From contig CM055901.1 in the NCBI GenBank assembly GCA_029582155.1, positions 53,077,206 to 53,141,205 of the forward strand: a DNA stretch of 64,000 bases, read 5' to 3'. The translations under genes and the position numbers were made by a program. The stretch's first letter is position 1. Each line of letters starts with the position of its first letter. This DNA is from Panopea generosa. Taxonomy: Eukaryota > Mollusca > Bivalvia > Adapedonta > Hiatellidae. A model generated the notes under the pieces. It worked only from the letters and a program-made list of their open reading frames with translations, was not told the origin of the DNA and ran no database searches. Shown here piece after piece: positions 11,151 through 23,976 of this stretch.

Positions 11151-12700
11151 ACTCTATAAGGCGTGTTTTATCAATTAGGAGAGTGTAACATGATCTATAA
11201 AAAAATAAGCAGACGGCTTACATTGTACTTGATACAGGAATGTTGACTCTGGGATCAATATCACATCTTACTTTATCATTAGGGACTTCAGGGTCTTTGA
11301 TTAATCAATATCTGGTGATTACTGTTTTTATCAACACTATTAAGTGATTAGATAAATTGATTGATATCAAAATAATAATGTATATGAACATATGTGTCTA
11401 TTTATTTTAAAACACAATTCAAGCATTATAATCAGTCCAACAGACATATCCAAAATATCTATAATCAAGTTGGTTTATCCAATTATTAATCATTAAGCAC
11501 ATGTTAGAGGGATATTAAAAATACATAGATATAAATATTAAGAATGTTACATGTAATGTGACGGAAAATCAGGTCTTGCAATTATATTTATACTGGATGT
11601 TATACTAATAATGGGATGTTATTGAGAAAAAAGTAATAATATCACCACTTTTTGTTGAAAAAATGAATAAACTTGAACTAATGTTGATGTGAATAAAAAA
11701 TGCCAAAAGTGTCTTTTTCAGCATAATACATCAAAGTATAACTTGGATACAAAAAAGAAAATAATGTGACAGAAACTGTGCTAATAATGATTTATAATTA
11801 ATGTTTTTTTTTTATCATACTAGGACTGTGTATTAACTGTAAATTTTAAATGGTTATGAACAATAGCAAGGCCGTGCATTTAAAAAACAATATAAAAAGG
11901 ATAAAAATCATTAAAATTGATTCCTGTCATAACAGTGTAATACATGAAGGGAGAGAAAACACTTTAAATTTATTAAAACAGAAATCATGATGAATAAATA
12001 AGTTGTAAATGAGAATTTATAGATAATTAAGTGAGAAAAAAATCCAGAAGTTGTTTATGATTTAATCATTTTGAAGTCATTTTCAAAACTTTTATTTATC
12101 AAAAGCCTTACATATATTCGTGATTTTCCTAGTGAGAACACTAGGTATAGTTTAAATCTAAAACTACAATTTCTGTTGCCTGATGTGATATAATACACAT
12201 GTAAAATGATTCATTCACATAACACCATAAATAATAAAGAAGAGAAAAATTATATAATTCAATTAAATATGGTGATATATATACTGTTGGTGATTTAAAA
12301 AGGATAATACAATAAATCATTTAGACGTTTGGTATGTCTTGCATGATTTGTAGTTTGCATTCTTTATTATAGCCATGTGAGCTACAGCATGCCAGTTTGT
12401 TAACAAACATTGTCACATGATAGATATTAGGTAGTTTGTTCCTGCCACAAAATTCAAATTTCTCTGTAACTGATTGTCTGTTGAAAGTATTTTTTTTGTA
12501 TTATTTAGTTTTAAAGATGATTTGTTCATATAATTTGTTTGTCATGTTCATTGTCAATCCATTTCAATGAGGAAAGCGAGAGATATTATAAAACGAAAAA
12601 ACAACTTTATTAGCATGTTTTCTGTAATCAAAATAGCACTATGAAGATCTGTAACATATATAACGTCAGTGCAATTCGTTTGATGTTACCATTACGTCTC
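11151..12700. other. AT-rich DNA with no recognised gene
   Basis: About 1.55 kb of strongly AT-rich sequence. No ORF, tRNA-like box or tandem array was recognised. The first part may be further decayed LINE. Confidence 0.4.
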
Positions 12701-12711
12701 TGGCTAGAATT

Positions 12712-14282
12712 AGTTTAAACAATATTTATTCGTTTTCAACATATTACATATAAATATATTCAAATATACAGCGATACATAACAATAGAATTGAGAAGAAA
12801 GTTATTTCTAGCTTATACAAAGTCTCTCTTCTGAATATCTTGCAACGACTATATAATGGTGTTACAAATGCAATGAAAACAAATTAATTACTAGACAAAC
12901 GGATTATAAGCAGCGCTTGAGATGAAAATAATAAATATGTGCAAGTATCTTGACCATTGAGAATACAGATGTAGCTGATTTGGTATGTATATAGGCTGTG
13001 GCGTATGCAACGCTTCAACTACTGAGAGTTGTGTATACTTGCATTGAACAATAATTGCCGTATATAACTTAAAATATTTTAAAAAAGAAAAAAAATATGT
13101 GAGTAGAAATAAAATGGAAAGGGTAGATAAAGTAGATAGAGAGAAACAGAAAAAGAGAGGTGTGATCACAGGATACCTTTTGAGGTATTGTGGGTCACTC
13201 TTGTGGAATAAAGGATAGTTCAATTCAATGAATAAAACGCTTGGTCTTCGAAATGTATGTTTGGACATGGTGAAATATTTTACGATCGACATCATCAGTA
13301 AGAGAGTCGTTGCCGAAAAGTAGTGTGTTAAGGTCTAGACGAGTAATAGGACGAAGGACGTCATGGAGTAGAGTTCTTTTGCGTTGATATAAGGGGCATG
13401 TGAAGAAAAAGTGATATGTATCCTCAATTTCTGCACAGACACAGGTAGGGCTTTCTACAATGTTTTTGGAAAACAGGTGCTCTTTCAAGGAACTGCAGTG
13501 CATCCGTAACCGCGCATGCTGAATTGCCGAATCTCTTCTACCATCGTTATAAAATTTTGGAACAGTCTTCTTGTTAGAATTTTGATCGTGCTTGAAAGAC
13601 AAAACGGAAGCAGCAGACCGGTAGGAAGGGGGTAGTTTGTTCCATTCTGATATAGTGGAGGGGAGGAAAGATGCAGAGAAGTGTTGTGTATTGAAGGAAA
13701 TGTTCCTAATGTTGTCAGAATTGCGTAGGCCATAGGTTGCAACATTACCTACTGTCATGGGGATCATATTGGATAAGTAGGAAGGGGTAGAAGGACTGTT
13801 GAGCATTTTATAGAAGTCGACCAATTTGTGTTTTCGTCTGCGGGACTTCAAAGGCTCAAGAGCGGATTCTTTGTATACGTTATTAAGTGATACCAGGCTT
13901 GTTGCTCCCGTAATGATTCTAGCTGCTTCGATTTGGATTTTTTCGAGGTCTTCTTCTTCAGCTTTCGTTATACTATCCCAAACGACGTCAGAATATTCGA
14001 GTGTAGGTCTAATGAAAGATGTGTAGATAGTTTCAAGCGACCGACGATCAAGAGTGAATTTGAGAGAGCGCAGATTGTTGGCTCGATTCCAAGCTTTTTT
14101 TGTGATGTCTTCAATGTGTTTGTGCCATGTGCCATCGTTAGATAGAGTTATTCCAAGGTGTTTGTGATTGTCAGCGTTCTGTATTTGAATAGAGTTCATG
14201 AATATTGGCGGGTGCTGGGGTTTGACATGTTTGCAAGAAATAAGTAGAGATTCAGTTTTTGCAAGATTAAAAGTTACTAAAG
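12712..14282 (-). mobile_element. 5'-truncated LINE copy with 11-bp target duplication
   Basis: A 1,571-bp retroposed copy on the minus strand. TGGCTAGAATT occurs at 12701-12711 and again at 14283-14293, exactly flanking the element. The 5' end, at the right, starts abruptly inside the RT domain. The 3' end, at the left, reads on the minus strand as CGAATAAATATTGTTTAAACT. Truncation in RT plus a target duplication is the normal result of target-primed reverse transcription. About 510 bases of 3' UTR follow the stop at 13225. Confidence 0.85.
13225..14282 (-). pseudogene. LINE reverse transcriptase C-terminal half
   Basis: An open frame enters from the truncation point with LVTFNLAKTESLLIS, a late RT-palm segment that normally follows the catalytic motif. 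It continues through HKHLGITLS (RT motif E region), the thumb (SFIRPTLEYSDVVWDS) and a C-terminal Cys/His knuckle (CVCAEIEDTYHFFFTC), and ends at 13225. The order and the knuckle match CR1/Jockey-like LINE ORF2 C termini. The RT active site and the endonuclease are missing, so it cannot be functional. The retained part has no internal stop, which suggests a recent insertion. The first in-frame Met (14199) is not a true start. Confidence 0.85.
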
Positions 14283-14293
14283 TGGCTAGAATT

Positions 14294-15035
14294 CAAATAG
14301 TAAATATTCAGTAATAACTTTAGTAATTACAATAATTACCGCAAGAGCTACAAATAAGCCGCCACATCCAATGTTAACACATGTATAGTTTACTGTACAT
14401 GATTATTGTATTGTTGTTGTTTTTGTGTATTTTGTTGTTGCAACAGATGTAGTGATTTTCACTTTTATGATTAATTTTATATACAATGTTTAATCAAAGC
14501 GGCTTTCAAAAGATGCTTAAAAAATGTAAAAAAAAATGATATACATATAGTTATCATTGTCATGTACAATCTTTTTGCTTCCCTTAAAATGTTTTTAATT
14601 TGTTTTGCTATTGTATTAAATAACTTGTAACCATATCTTTAGAAGGCCCCAAGGATCATTCAAACCGAGCTGAATAAGTGTCTGCAAATTCTAAGTTTAT
14701 TTAAATTTAGCCATTGAGCTCGAAATTACTAGCGGCGTCCTTGTCATACAACGGTTGAACAGCAAAATCACGAAATGTATGGTCAGATTTGCGTAAAAGA
14801 AAATATTTTACCTTTATGTTTTGTACATTGTAAACTGTTAACGAAATTTAAGTTTTAAAGACCGACCCTATATCTAACATCCTTATACTGCTATTCCCTT
14901 ATAATTGAACATAAGTTTAATGTAAATAAAGATTGAATATTACTATGTAGCAATTAAATGACGGACAGAGACATATAGAGACATATAGAGATATAATGTG
15001 ATCATCAACTCATATTTTTCCCAAAACTTACATAT
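14294..15035. other. AT-rich DNA with no recognised gene
   Basis: Contains a short doubled segment near 14965-14985 (agacatatagagacatatagag). Otherwise no ORF or element was recognised. Confidence 0.4.
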
Positions 15036-15500
15036 AGTCAAAACCAAAAAAAAACACCCTAATCATAACTCAAATGCAAATGAAATTCAATTTATATATT
15101 CTATATTCTGCCAGTATACACATATCATTAAACACATATAGGGTCATTACAGTTGTATATGCCAATATACACATTTCTTTACATTAAATCCAAACAAGAT
15201 AGTATATTTTACATAGTTTATGCCATTTCGCACAGATCATGACATGAAACCCAACTGGGATATTATGCAGTGTATATTTTCTGTTAACATTTACAGTTCA
15301 AGACATCGAACCCAAATGGGTTAATTTACATTGTATATATTCTGCCATATACATATATCAAAATGTCAACCGAAATGGATTAATTTACATAGTATATATT
15401 CTGCCAAACTACACTGCTCATTAAACTAAACCCAAAAACAATAATCGATGCCGTATATATTCTTCCAGTATGCACAGTTCATAACATCAAATTAAAATGA
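15036..15500 (+). repeat. Degenerate ~62-bp tandem repeat, block A
   Basis: About seven diverged copies of a unit of about 62 bp. Recurring words are TATATTCTGCCA, a tATACACA-type segment, a 'cat-a-cat-aaAC' segment and a CCAAATGGG-type segment (for example near 15100, 15235, 15300, 15350, 15400 and 15465). The copies are strongly diverged. Block B of the same family lies at 16480-16830. Confidence 0.6.
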
Positions 15501-16479
15501 AGAAATTAACGTTATACATGTATATAACCTACCAACAGACAAAACTCAGTACGTAAAAAACAATATACATTACCAACCTTGTGAATATCAGAATAAGCAT
15601 CCGCAATATTTGATTACACATATCAATCATTTATAACATGATGAATTTCAATTCTTCATCGTAAACACGATATCAACCAGCTCAAAATGCGTTCTCAGAT
15701 TCATCGGCCTTTATTCTAACAAAACAACTGTCCGCGGATGTGAAATTAAATTACAGACATTCTCGTCAGAATGGATATGAACAAATTATACAACTTTACT
15801 TAGATCTGATTACATCAAATCATATCTATCAGGCGTTTAAATAACTCAACCATATTCAACATTAATATAAAATTCACATACCCATCTGCCGTTATGTAAT
15901 GGAACAATAACATGCTGAATCCTTCTCGCCACAACGATTCCGTAAAGTTGTGCTCTGCTAGACTGGACAAAGTTTCCATAATACAGTCAGATATATACAG
16001 TAAAACACTCCACATACCTTAGTGAATTTCGTGCAAATTATGAATTAACAAGTTTCAATATAGCATTTTACGCTATTAGGCTCAATGTAAATTTAAATTA
16101 GTTTTACAAATTAAAAATCCGTTTAATTGTTCTAACTTTCTGAGTACTTAATGCATTTTCACGAATTAAACGTGAAAATGATTTATTCTTTAATAAAAAA
16201 ATGAATATGCTAAAAGATCTTATAAAAACGTTACTTCTATCGATCTATCGATATGTTTTAACAAACCCTCGCTATCTGCCCAATATCATTCAATTAGACA
16301 CGTACTAGCTGACATTACAAAGTTAGGCCACAACGACCTTACTATTTTGTTACAATTTTTATGTGGGTTTATATTCCTGCTATAGAAAAAAAATTCAAAA
16401 AAAAAATTCTATGTGGATTTTTTTTTTAACAAGGATATCCTAGACCTTCTTTTATATAGAACAAAGAACACAATTCAAC
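15501..16479. other. Spacer between two blocks of the 62-bp repeat
   Basis: About 1 kb lacking the repeat words. It contains an unrecognised 66-residue minus-strand ORF at 15815-16015 with no family signal. The spacer could be an old insertion into one array. Confidence 0.35.
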
Positions 16480-16830
16480 CGTGTAGTGTGACCTAAACCC
16501 AAATAGTAGTTTTAGATTGTATATAGCTTGCCTATAAACACAGCTCATGCCATCTAATATAAATTATGGGATAACTCAAAAAGTATAATTTGCTAATATA
16601 CGCAGTTCATGACTTCAAACCTAAAATTATACTTGACGTTGTATACATTATGTCAATATATTCATCTCAAAACAACAAACTCAAATAGGATAAATTTCAA
16701 TTTATATATTCTGCCAATACAAACTTCTCATATCATCAACCCAAAATGAGATAATTTACAATGCATATTTTTCGTCAATATACACATTACATCACATTAA
16801 ACCAAAATAAGAATATTTACTTTGCATTTA
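16480..16830 (+). repeat. Degenerate ~62-bp tandem repeat, block B
   Basis: Five to six copies of the block A unit. The same words recur (ATATATTCTGCCAATA near 16705, GCAGTTCATGAC near 16600, CAATATACACATTACATCACATTAAACC near 16775). The order and spacing match block A. Confidence 0.55.
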
Positions 16831-17465
16831 TAACCTCAAACTCATCCATTTGCCAATGTCGTCGTCTGTCAGCTTATTATGTTCCTTTATAATTCGAAGT
16901 TTTGGTAAAATAAATATTTTCAATTATCTTAATAGCAACGTAATCTATGTGTTCAATTACGCCTTCAGTGATTGAAGTTGTTTTGTATACTCTTGTCTGA
17001 TGTGTTTGTGAATATCCGTTCATATCGTGACTAACTTAATTATGCTCTGTCCCTGAGGGAAAATCGTCATACATATTTGCAATTCATCTTAGTTCTTTTC
17101 TATTTGCATAGTTACATAAGGCTTATGTTATGAATGATAACCATGGTAAAATCTATTAAACTAGTTCACCCAGGGGAGTATAGCTTTTAGCAATTTAAAA
17201 TGTGTCTTAAGTGTTAGATACTTTTTTTTATTTTGTATTCATTCATTGTATTCATGCACCTGTATATGTCAGTCAACCGTCTAAAATAAGAAAATATTTT
17301 TTAAAATGTGTAGTATATGTTAGTACACAACTCTGAAGCAAGAAAGTGAATGACCAACATGAGATGTTGTTGTTGTTGTTGGTTTTGTTGTATGGTGTTT
17401 AGCGTCGCTTTTGTTGCTGGTTACTTACTGGGTTTGCTATGGGTGTTGCCAAAGACGAGGATCAT
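16831..17465. other. AT-rich DNA, no gene seen
   Basis: Contains a short TTG run at 17366-17380. No coding signal or element end was recognised. Confidence 0.35.
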
Positions 17466-17815
17466 TGTAATAGTATGTATACATGTGAATATTCGTTAAC
17501 AAGTTTATAAATGTGTAATGCATAATTGAAATGGACATATATGATGGTCAACTATAAAGTGTAATTAAATAATCAAATATAAATAACAATGATGACGGTA
17601 CTCAAATGAAAAATGTTTATATATAAATCCATAAAATACACTCTCATAAAACAACATTGAAAATACATTATTATGAAGATAAATACATCATTGATCTTAT
17701 CATTATTCTTACCTGTAATTGTATGTATACATGTGAACATTTATTACAAGTTTATGAACGTGTAATTCATAATTGCAATGGACATTTACGATGGTCAACT
17801 ATAAATGGTAATAAC
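17466..17815 (+). repeat. Direct duplication, two ~100-bp copies about 245 bp apart
   Basis: The segment near 17472-17565 (GTATGTATACATGTGAA, then ACAAGTTTATAAATGTGTAAT, then GGTCAACTATAAA) recurs at about 17718-17808 with moderate divergence. The words keep their order and spacing. The unit of about 245 bp appears about twice, so this could be a two-copy tandem repeat. Confidence 0.65.
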
Positions 17816-18179
17816 CAATCAATACACGTCGGTTCACACATTCCATAATTTAAAAAACAAAGAGTTTAACAGGTAGAGGGAAAACATAGGTGTTAATAAA
17901 ATGTTAGTAATTGTTTGCATGAAACGTTAGTACCTAACTGTCTGCGATTTACAATTTGCATAAAACTTAATATCTAAATACTAAATGGTTATATTGGAGT
18001 TTTAGGAATTCTAAGGGGACATTTTTGGTATACTACTCGGTTACGGTAAATGAAATAAAACAAAATGAAAAAAAATATTGATATATTTTATTATATATAT
18101 AGCACTACGGCACTTTAAGAGTTTTTCAATTATAATGCGAATGTGTCTACTCGAGACATTATTCTGAGAGTTGTCACAC

Positions 18180-18392
18180 TCTAGTATCATGTCGCAGACA
18201 CGTGGTTGATGATCCACCCTGTCACATCATACTGACGCCCTATCGACTAGACCTAGAGCTATTCTCTAAATGCTGCGCGAAGAAAGAACAAGTTTTTAGT
18301 ACCATTTTCAAGTATTTGGTATGACCCGGCCGGGGATCGAACCAACTACCTTCGGTAGCCGGGGGGACGCTCTACCACTTAACCACCGTTGT
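18180..18392 (-). mobile_element. tRNA-derived SINE
   Basis: On the minus strand from about 18392, GGTGGTTAAGTGGTAGAGCG is a clear A-box region and GGTTCGATCCCCGGCCGGG (about 18330-18348) is a strong B box. A tRNA-unrelated body extends left to roughly 18180. The left limit is approximate. The long body supports a SINE over a tRNA gene. Confidence 0.7.
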
Positions 18393-20171
18393 AGTAACAG
18401 GTGACGTAATAATAAAATGATGCAATCACAAAAGTAGTATAAACATAACAAATATACATAATATATTATTATAAAAACACTTAAGCATAAGTGAAAACAT
18501 GTGTGGTATACTTATGCGATCTTGCTACCATCTAGACAACTGTATCCGATGCATATTACATTGTCTGATTTTATCAGTTACGTTGCCTGATTATACACGA
18601 TGCTAAAAGGCGCATGGTACATTACGAAACACATAATGTGCAGTCCCCTAAACTGTTTTATTGAACAAGCAAATTGGACACAAGGAGTGACATATCAAGT
18701 ATATATGACGATAGCGTTGGAACACCAGATGAGATGCAATTCACCTCACACCACTATTACATTTCCCATAGGGCTCCATTGTAACATTTATGTCCATAAC
18801 ACAGTGAAAAAATAAATTCTGCAGCATGTGTCTGGGCTCAATTTTTACTGTTCAAAATATGCAATTATAAACGGAAAAAGCATACATTGACCATTTTTTT
18901 TTAATTCAATGCTTTTGTGAGACCAATCAATTTCTAGAGTAAATGATATGTCAACTATTCGCCAACGATGCGGTTCGAACCAACAATTGTGAAATGACAC
19001 ATAATTGTCCAGAAAGCTAGTATCAGCATCAAATTGCCAGTGGTGATTTCTAAAATACTGACCATTTAACTCATGCTTGGAAAAAAAATCACTGCGGTAC
19101 AAAGCTTTGAAAAAAGAAGAAAAAGAGAACTAAATTTTTATTTTTACCTCCTTCATCTGTAGGTCCGGAGTACTCAGGGGAGATAAAAGTGGTGTGAGTC
19201 CAAATAAGGTTAATAGAAAGTAATGAATATCATCTGTATCACAGAACAAATGACCAAGACTGAAGCATACACAGATATTCAGTAATATATAGGTAACAAG
19301 AAAATGCTATATATGTTTAACATGATACGTAACATTTGGAGTACAACGTCACTACAACGGCCAAACAATCATAATCAATATATTGTATATCTAACATCGG
19401 CACAATTTATACACACAGAGGAACGAATAAAAACTGCTACTGATAGTTTAAATCTGGTTAACACTCCTTATGTAGCTAACCTCGCTCTATCCCCGTTGTC
19501 CAATCGTAAATATAAAACGAGACAAAACAAAATATAAAACTATACGTAGTCCGGATGACAATTTACTTGAATAAGGTGACGTAACTTTAAAATGTTCCGG
19601 TCACTGAAACATCACAAATGCAAATTATGTATACAATTCTTATAATGAGAACATGCATACAAATTGATAAAATGGAGTAAAAACCTGAAACGGTCGATTA
19701 CCTAACTGTGTCTTACAGATTTAAACCTGGTTTAAGAAATAAACGGCCTCGCTCATTCTCGTTAACGCACACAAATACAAACACAATATGAAACAAGATT
19801 CGTTCTTTAATACTAGCACACATTTCGAAAAACAAAATGTATAATTCTTTGTAATTTTTTGTTCAAATTTGATATGATTCAACGTTGAATTTTAACCAAA
19901 TAAATTAAGAATCTTTAAACTTTTAACGTCTTGTCAATTCATCATTAGTTTTGGGTAATTTTCAATATAAAGAATAAGATAATTAAGGTTTCATGAGAAA
20001 TACAAGGACAAAATAGAAGAAAACCTCAAATGAAATCGAATATTAAGTTTGAAATTTGTCAAAAATTGCAGTGTTGCAAAAAATGAATTTCGAATGAGTA
20101 ATAGATTCTAATTTCTTCCGCACAAGCTAACATATAGCTAAACATAGTAATTGTTGTTATAACAATAAAAT
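18393..20171. other. DNA with small unrecognised ORFs
   Basis: Three ORFs of 70-85 residues (18600-18815 plus, 18845-19102 minus, 19304-19537 plus) show no recognisable motif and no splice pattern. No repeat or element end was seen. I see no gene that can be supported. Confidence 0.35.
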
Positions 20172-20173
20172 TA

Positions 20174-20354
20174 CAGTCAAACATGTCTTAATCCGCCAGT
20201 CAAGGGAAGGAACAAAAGTGACCTTTTAAGACAGGTTGTTGTTTAATGCAGGTTAATTTGCACTGAAAGTGAATAAACGGGAAATAACAAATGTGGCTGC
20301 TGATTAAGGCAAATGGCTGCTTAATAAAGGTGACCACTTATACAGGTTAGACTG
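20174..20354. mobile_element. Tc1/mariner-type MITE, 181 bp
   Basis: The left end reads CAGTCAAACATGTCTTAA and the right end, on the opposite strand, CAGTCTAACCTGTATAAG, so about 14 of 18 terminal bases match in inverse. Both ends are flanked by TA (20172-20173 and 20355-20356). The size, inverted ends and TA duplication fit a non-autonomous Tc1/mariner-like element. It contains no ORF. Confidence 0.75.
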
Positions 20355-20356
20355 TA

Positions 20357-21823
20357 CATTACAAACTTGATAGAACTATATATATTTACAAAAACATATA
20401 TGCCAGTATTTTGGCCTGCAAACTCTATCGACATAAGTCACGGTTTACTGCTCGTGCAAAACAAGTGCAGTAAGTATAAGTACAAATAAAATAGATAGAG
20501 AGTGGAAATTCATGACTGTCGGACGCAAATACTAGCATCTAATTTTTGGCAGATTTGAGACTTTTCTTGTCGACGTCATTGTTCAAATTAATATCACAAA
20601 TAAGAAACACATAGACATTTTTCAATTATCAAATAACATATTATGCCAGACTCTGTCAGGGTAGTAACCATAAAGGAATAAAAAGTATTCTAAGTATGAC
20701 TTAAGCGCCAACCCTCAAAATTCGAAAAAGCATTGATGTTCATGATCCTAAAATGCTTTTATAATAGATACAATTAATAAGACATTGAGCAACAGAGAGT
20801 ATTTTAAGCCAGGGAAAGTATTAAAAATAGTCGACATCGAAGATTGCCGCAAAATATCATTGATTTTAGTTTACAGTTATTTATTTTACTTCGATTGTGA
20901 AAAGTTCTTGCATCTTTGGCAAATCAAACTCGATTATCATTAATTGCGACATTATGAGCTCTACAAACTTAATTTGGGAATAAAATTTTGATTTTTAGTA
21001 ATAAAGGAATCTAGGAATAAATTTTTAATAACGCTTATAATTAAATGAATTATCATATGCAGTTCCATAAGCAAGATTTCATGTTTACAGGGTTGCAAAA
21101 AAGAATATAATGCCTAGTTCTTCGATTTAACCGCTAGTACCACATACATGGCTCTCATTGGCTGTAAAATAATATTAAAATCTGCTTAGTAATGTTTAAC
21201 CTATATTATAGACCAAAGTGGTAAAAGAATAGTATTAAACCGTACAATAACACCGACGTGTCAAATGTCCCAGCATCTATATCTGCTAGCGAAATGCTGA
21301 ATTTTCCATTTCACCAAAGCCTGGCTCAATTTCCATGAACCAAACAATGTACTACCAACACGATTCCTGACTTTATTACTTTTAATTCAAGCATCAAGGA
21401 TGAGGAGATGCTATGTGTGTATCGTTACAACTGTGGCACAATTCTGTTGCCTACTCTTGCTGTAAGTGGTAAAATAAATTACATTACCTTCAGTCCTATG
21501 AGTCGAGTCTGTCATCACACAGTCTTGATCTAATGTGGGTGGCAACTCTGTCAAAATCGCTGTCAATGACCTCATGCAGTCTCGATCAAAACATTTAACC
21601 AGTATGTAAACAGTTACATCAATGCATACTGCTACCAACAGGAACACACACTATTACATTCTTGCAACCAATATCCGCGTGTTTATTCATTTTTACATTG
21701 TCTGATTGATTAAATGAAGACCATTCACTATGTGGGATATTTTCATGTCATGACGTCAGTTAGAATGAAATACATGGTTGGAATTGACAACTCTTTGTTG
21801 TTAATATTTATATTTTTATGAGA

Positions 21824-21860
<37 letters not shown>

Positions 21861-23449
21861 GTTTCAAACATTAATTTGCAATTAACCCCTATCTCAATCA
21901 ACTTCAGAACAGCTGTTTCCATTGAGAAAGACATTATTTTGACAAGATTACTTGGTAAGATTCCTTTACAGCTAATAAAAGGGTCATATAAGTGGTACTA
22001 GTAGCTTAAACAATATGCTAGAGATATAACTATTTTTGTACCCTCCTTAAAATGAAATCTTTACTGTGGACTCACATCTGATAATTACATTTTAATGCAT
22101 CAATGAATTTATTTACAAACGTTTTGCTTTATGTTTCATATATAAAAGACCAAGTTATCATAATTTTAATTGAAGTATTGGAAACTCATTATGTCAAAAT
22201 AAATGTTTTTGAACTTATCTACTATTTATAATCTCAGATGTTCTAATATGAATGCATACATCATCAAAACCGTGTATGCTTTTTCCGGATTTTGACTGGA
22301 CAGCAGATATATCATTAAACTATTCGGCGTTTATGAAGAAATATAACTGTCCAATACATTAATTGATACATCACATGAGCATTCGTGTTTAATGTTAATC
22401 GACAAGGTATCACCTATATATGCTTTAACCATCTCGACTCATTAAATTGCGTATGGCACCTTCTGTTCTTTCCTGCGTTCTGTTCTGTTATTATATACTT
22501 TCGCAACGGTAGTACTTTGCACTGAATGTTGGCATAAAACACACATGTTCGCAAATATGCTACGACCCTAGCAAGAGTTTGAAGGAAGTATCTCACATAA
22601 TACGTTTTTGACAACTCGTTTAATGAAGTCATCAGCTCTTAAGCACACATGTAATATCATACATATATATTTACTTTCATAAAGCATTGTATCTCAAGAG
22701 AGTTCTGTTTCTCACGTTTCCTTTTATTTTTCTTTGGTTGTTTATTTCTTATTTTGTTAAGATATAATAAGTCACGCGTAATACAACAATTGTGGTAAAG
22801 ATTGGTTTGCAAAAATTATAATATCGGGTAAAAAGATCCATTGGGAGCATAGCACGAAACCAAAGGAAGGACATAGCAGATTCTGTTTTAATGAGTGTGC
22901 TCATGGATTGTAATATCCCGAACGACGAGTAGCACTGGCTTCAATGGTAATATATTTCCAAGCAACATTGAATGAAACATTCCAAAAAATCAGAATCAAT
23001 GATTTGGTATATTTTACATCCGGGTGTCATATATATTGGTGTTATTTTTACCAATCTAACCTCAAGTGTGTGTCGATAAAAAGCCCACGTGGTCCCGGCT
23101 AAGAACAGAATCACAGTAGATTTCCGCAGAGGGGTAGGAATCCTCCGAATGGGTGTCATGTTCATTTTATCAGTTTTGTCATGTTAACTATTGTGGTTAA
23201 ATAACCAACCCCTGGGTGGTTCCAGGGATCCATAAACATGTAAGTAGTTGCAAGAATAGGGTCATGTTGCTCATACATGTCGTAGGAAACGACAATTTGA
23301 GCAATACGGTATAATTTGCTGAAACTCAACAGGTCTGCAGGTATCAACGTTTAAGTTTCAATTTGCATATTCATGTGTTTATGTGTTTTTTAATCTGTAT
23401 ACTATTTTGTTGTTTTATATACATGTAGAGTGAACCTAAAATCGTCCTT
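20357..23449. other. AT-rich DNA with no supported gene
   Basis: About 3.1 kb. It contains a TA dinucleotide run at about 21828-21857 and several ORFs of 60-80 residues without recognisable motifs (21411-21647, 22414-22632, 22941-23165 and 23162-23347, all minus). The last two are adjacent and lie in a less AT-rich patch (23090-23350), so a decayed exon or element is possible there. No family could be named. Confidence 0.35.
21828..21857. repeat. (TA)n microsatellite
   Basis: About 15 uninterrupted TA repeats. Confidence 0.9.
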
Positions 23450-23580
23450 CCTGTTGGCGTCGAATAACCTATAATATGTTGGTACGCCGTAAAACCCTAT
23501 TCATTGATTAATTCATTCCATCATTCATTCATTTATTCATTCATTCATTCATTCATTCATTCATTCATTCATTCATTCAT
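23450..23580 (+). repeat. SINE-tail-like segment running into (ATTC)n
   Basis: GGTACGCCGTAAAACCC (about 23482) resembles the 3' end of the SINE at 24463-24616 (GGTGTTAAACCCC). It is followed by TTCATTGATTAATTC and about 15 ATTC repeats to 23580. A SINE whose tail grew into a tetranucleotide microsatellite is the likely origin. The tRNA-like head was not found. Confidence 0.5.
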
Positions 23581-23976
23581 GTGTATACAAGAAACACGAC
23601 CAGAAAAATATCCTGTCTAAATTGCAATCTAACGTTGAAATTTGTTTTTCTTAAAACTGTTTTAGTGTAATTTACCAAGAAACCAACAACCCCATCTTTG
23701 AAATGTTTATATTTGCATTTAAATGACCTGTTTTATTCTCATATTAAATTGTTTATAGGAGGAGGGAACAAGTGCATAAAGCATTTCTGATCCATCACTT
23801 GGGATTTGGATTATTTAAACGAATATTTCTTTGTTGCAAGGACTATACTTAATTCATCAATATTCAAAACAATGCTATATATTCATTTGATACTAGAATA
23901 GGTTTTGTCAATGTAATGCATTGTTTTTAATGATCGGAATTCTTTGAATTTTCAACGCAATGGATTCATCAAAATT

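Noticed and set aside
12891-13295. 134-residue minus-strand ORF
   Set aside because: It lies in the LINE 3' UTR and in a shifted frame. No motif.
22941-23347. Two adjacent minus-strand ORFs in a less AT-rich patch
   Set aside because: No motif, the frames differ, and the splice-like sites are weak. Not enough for a gene call.
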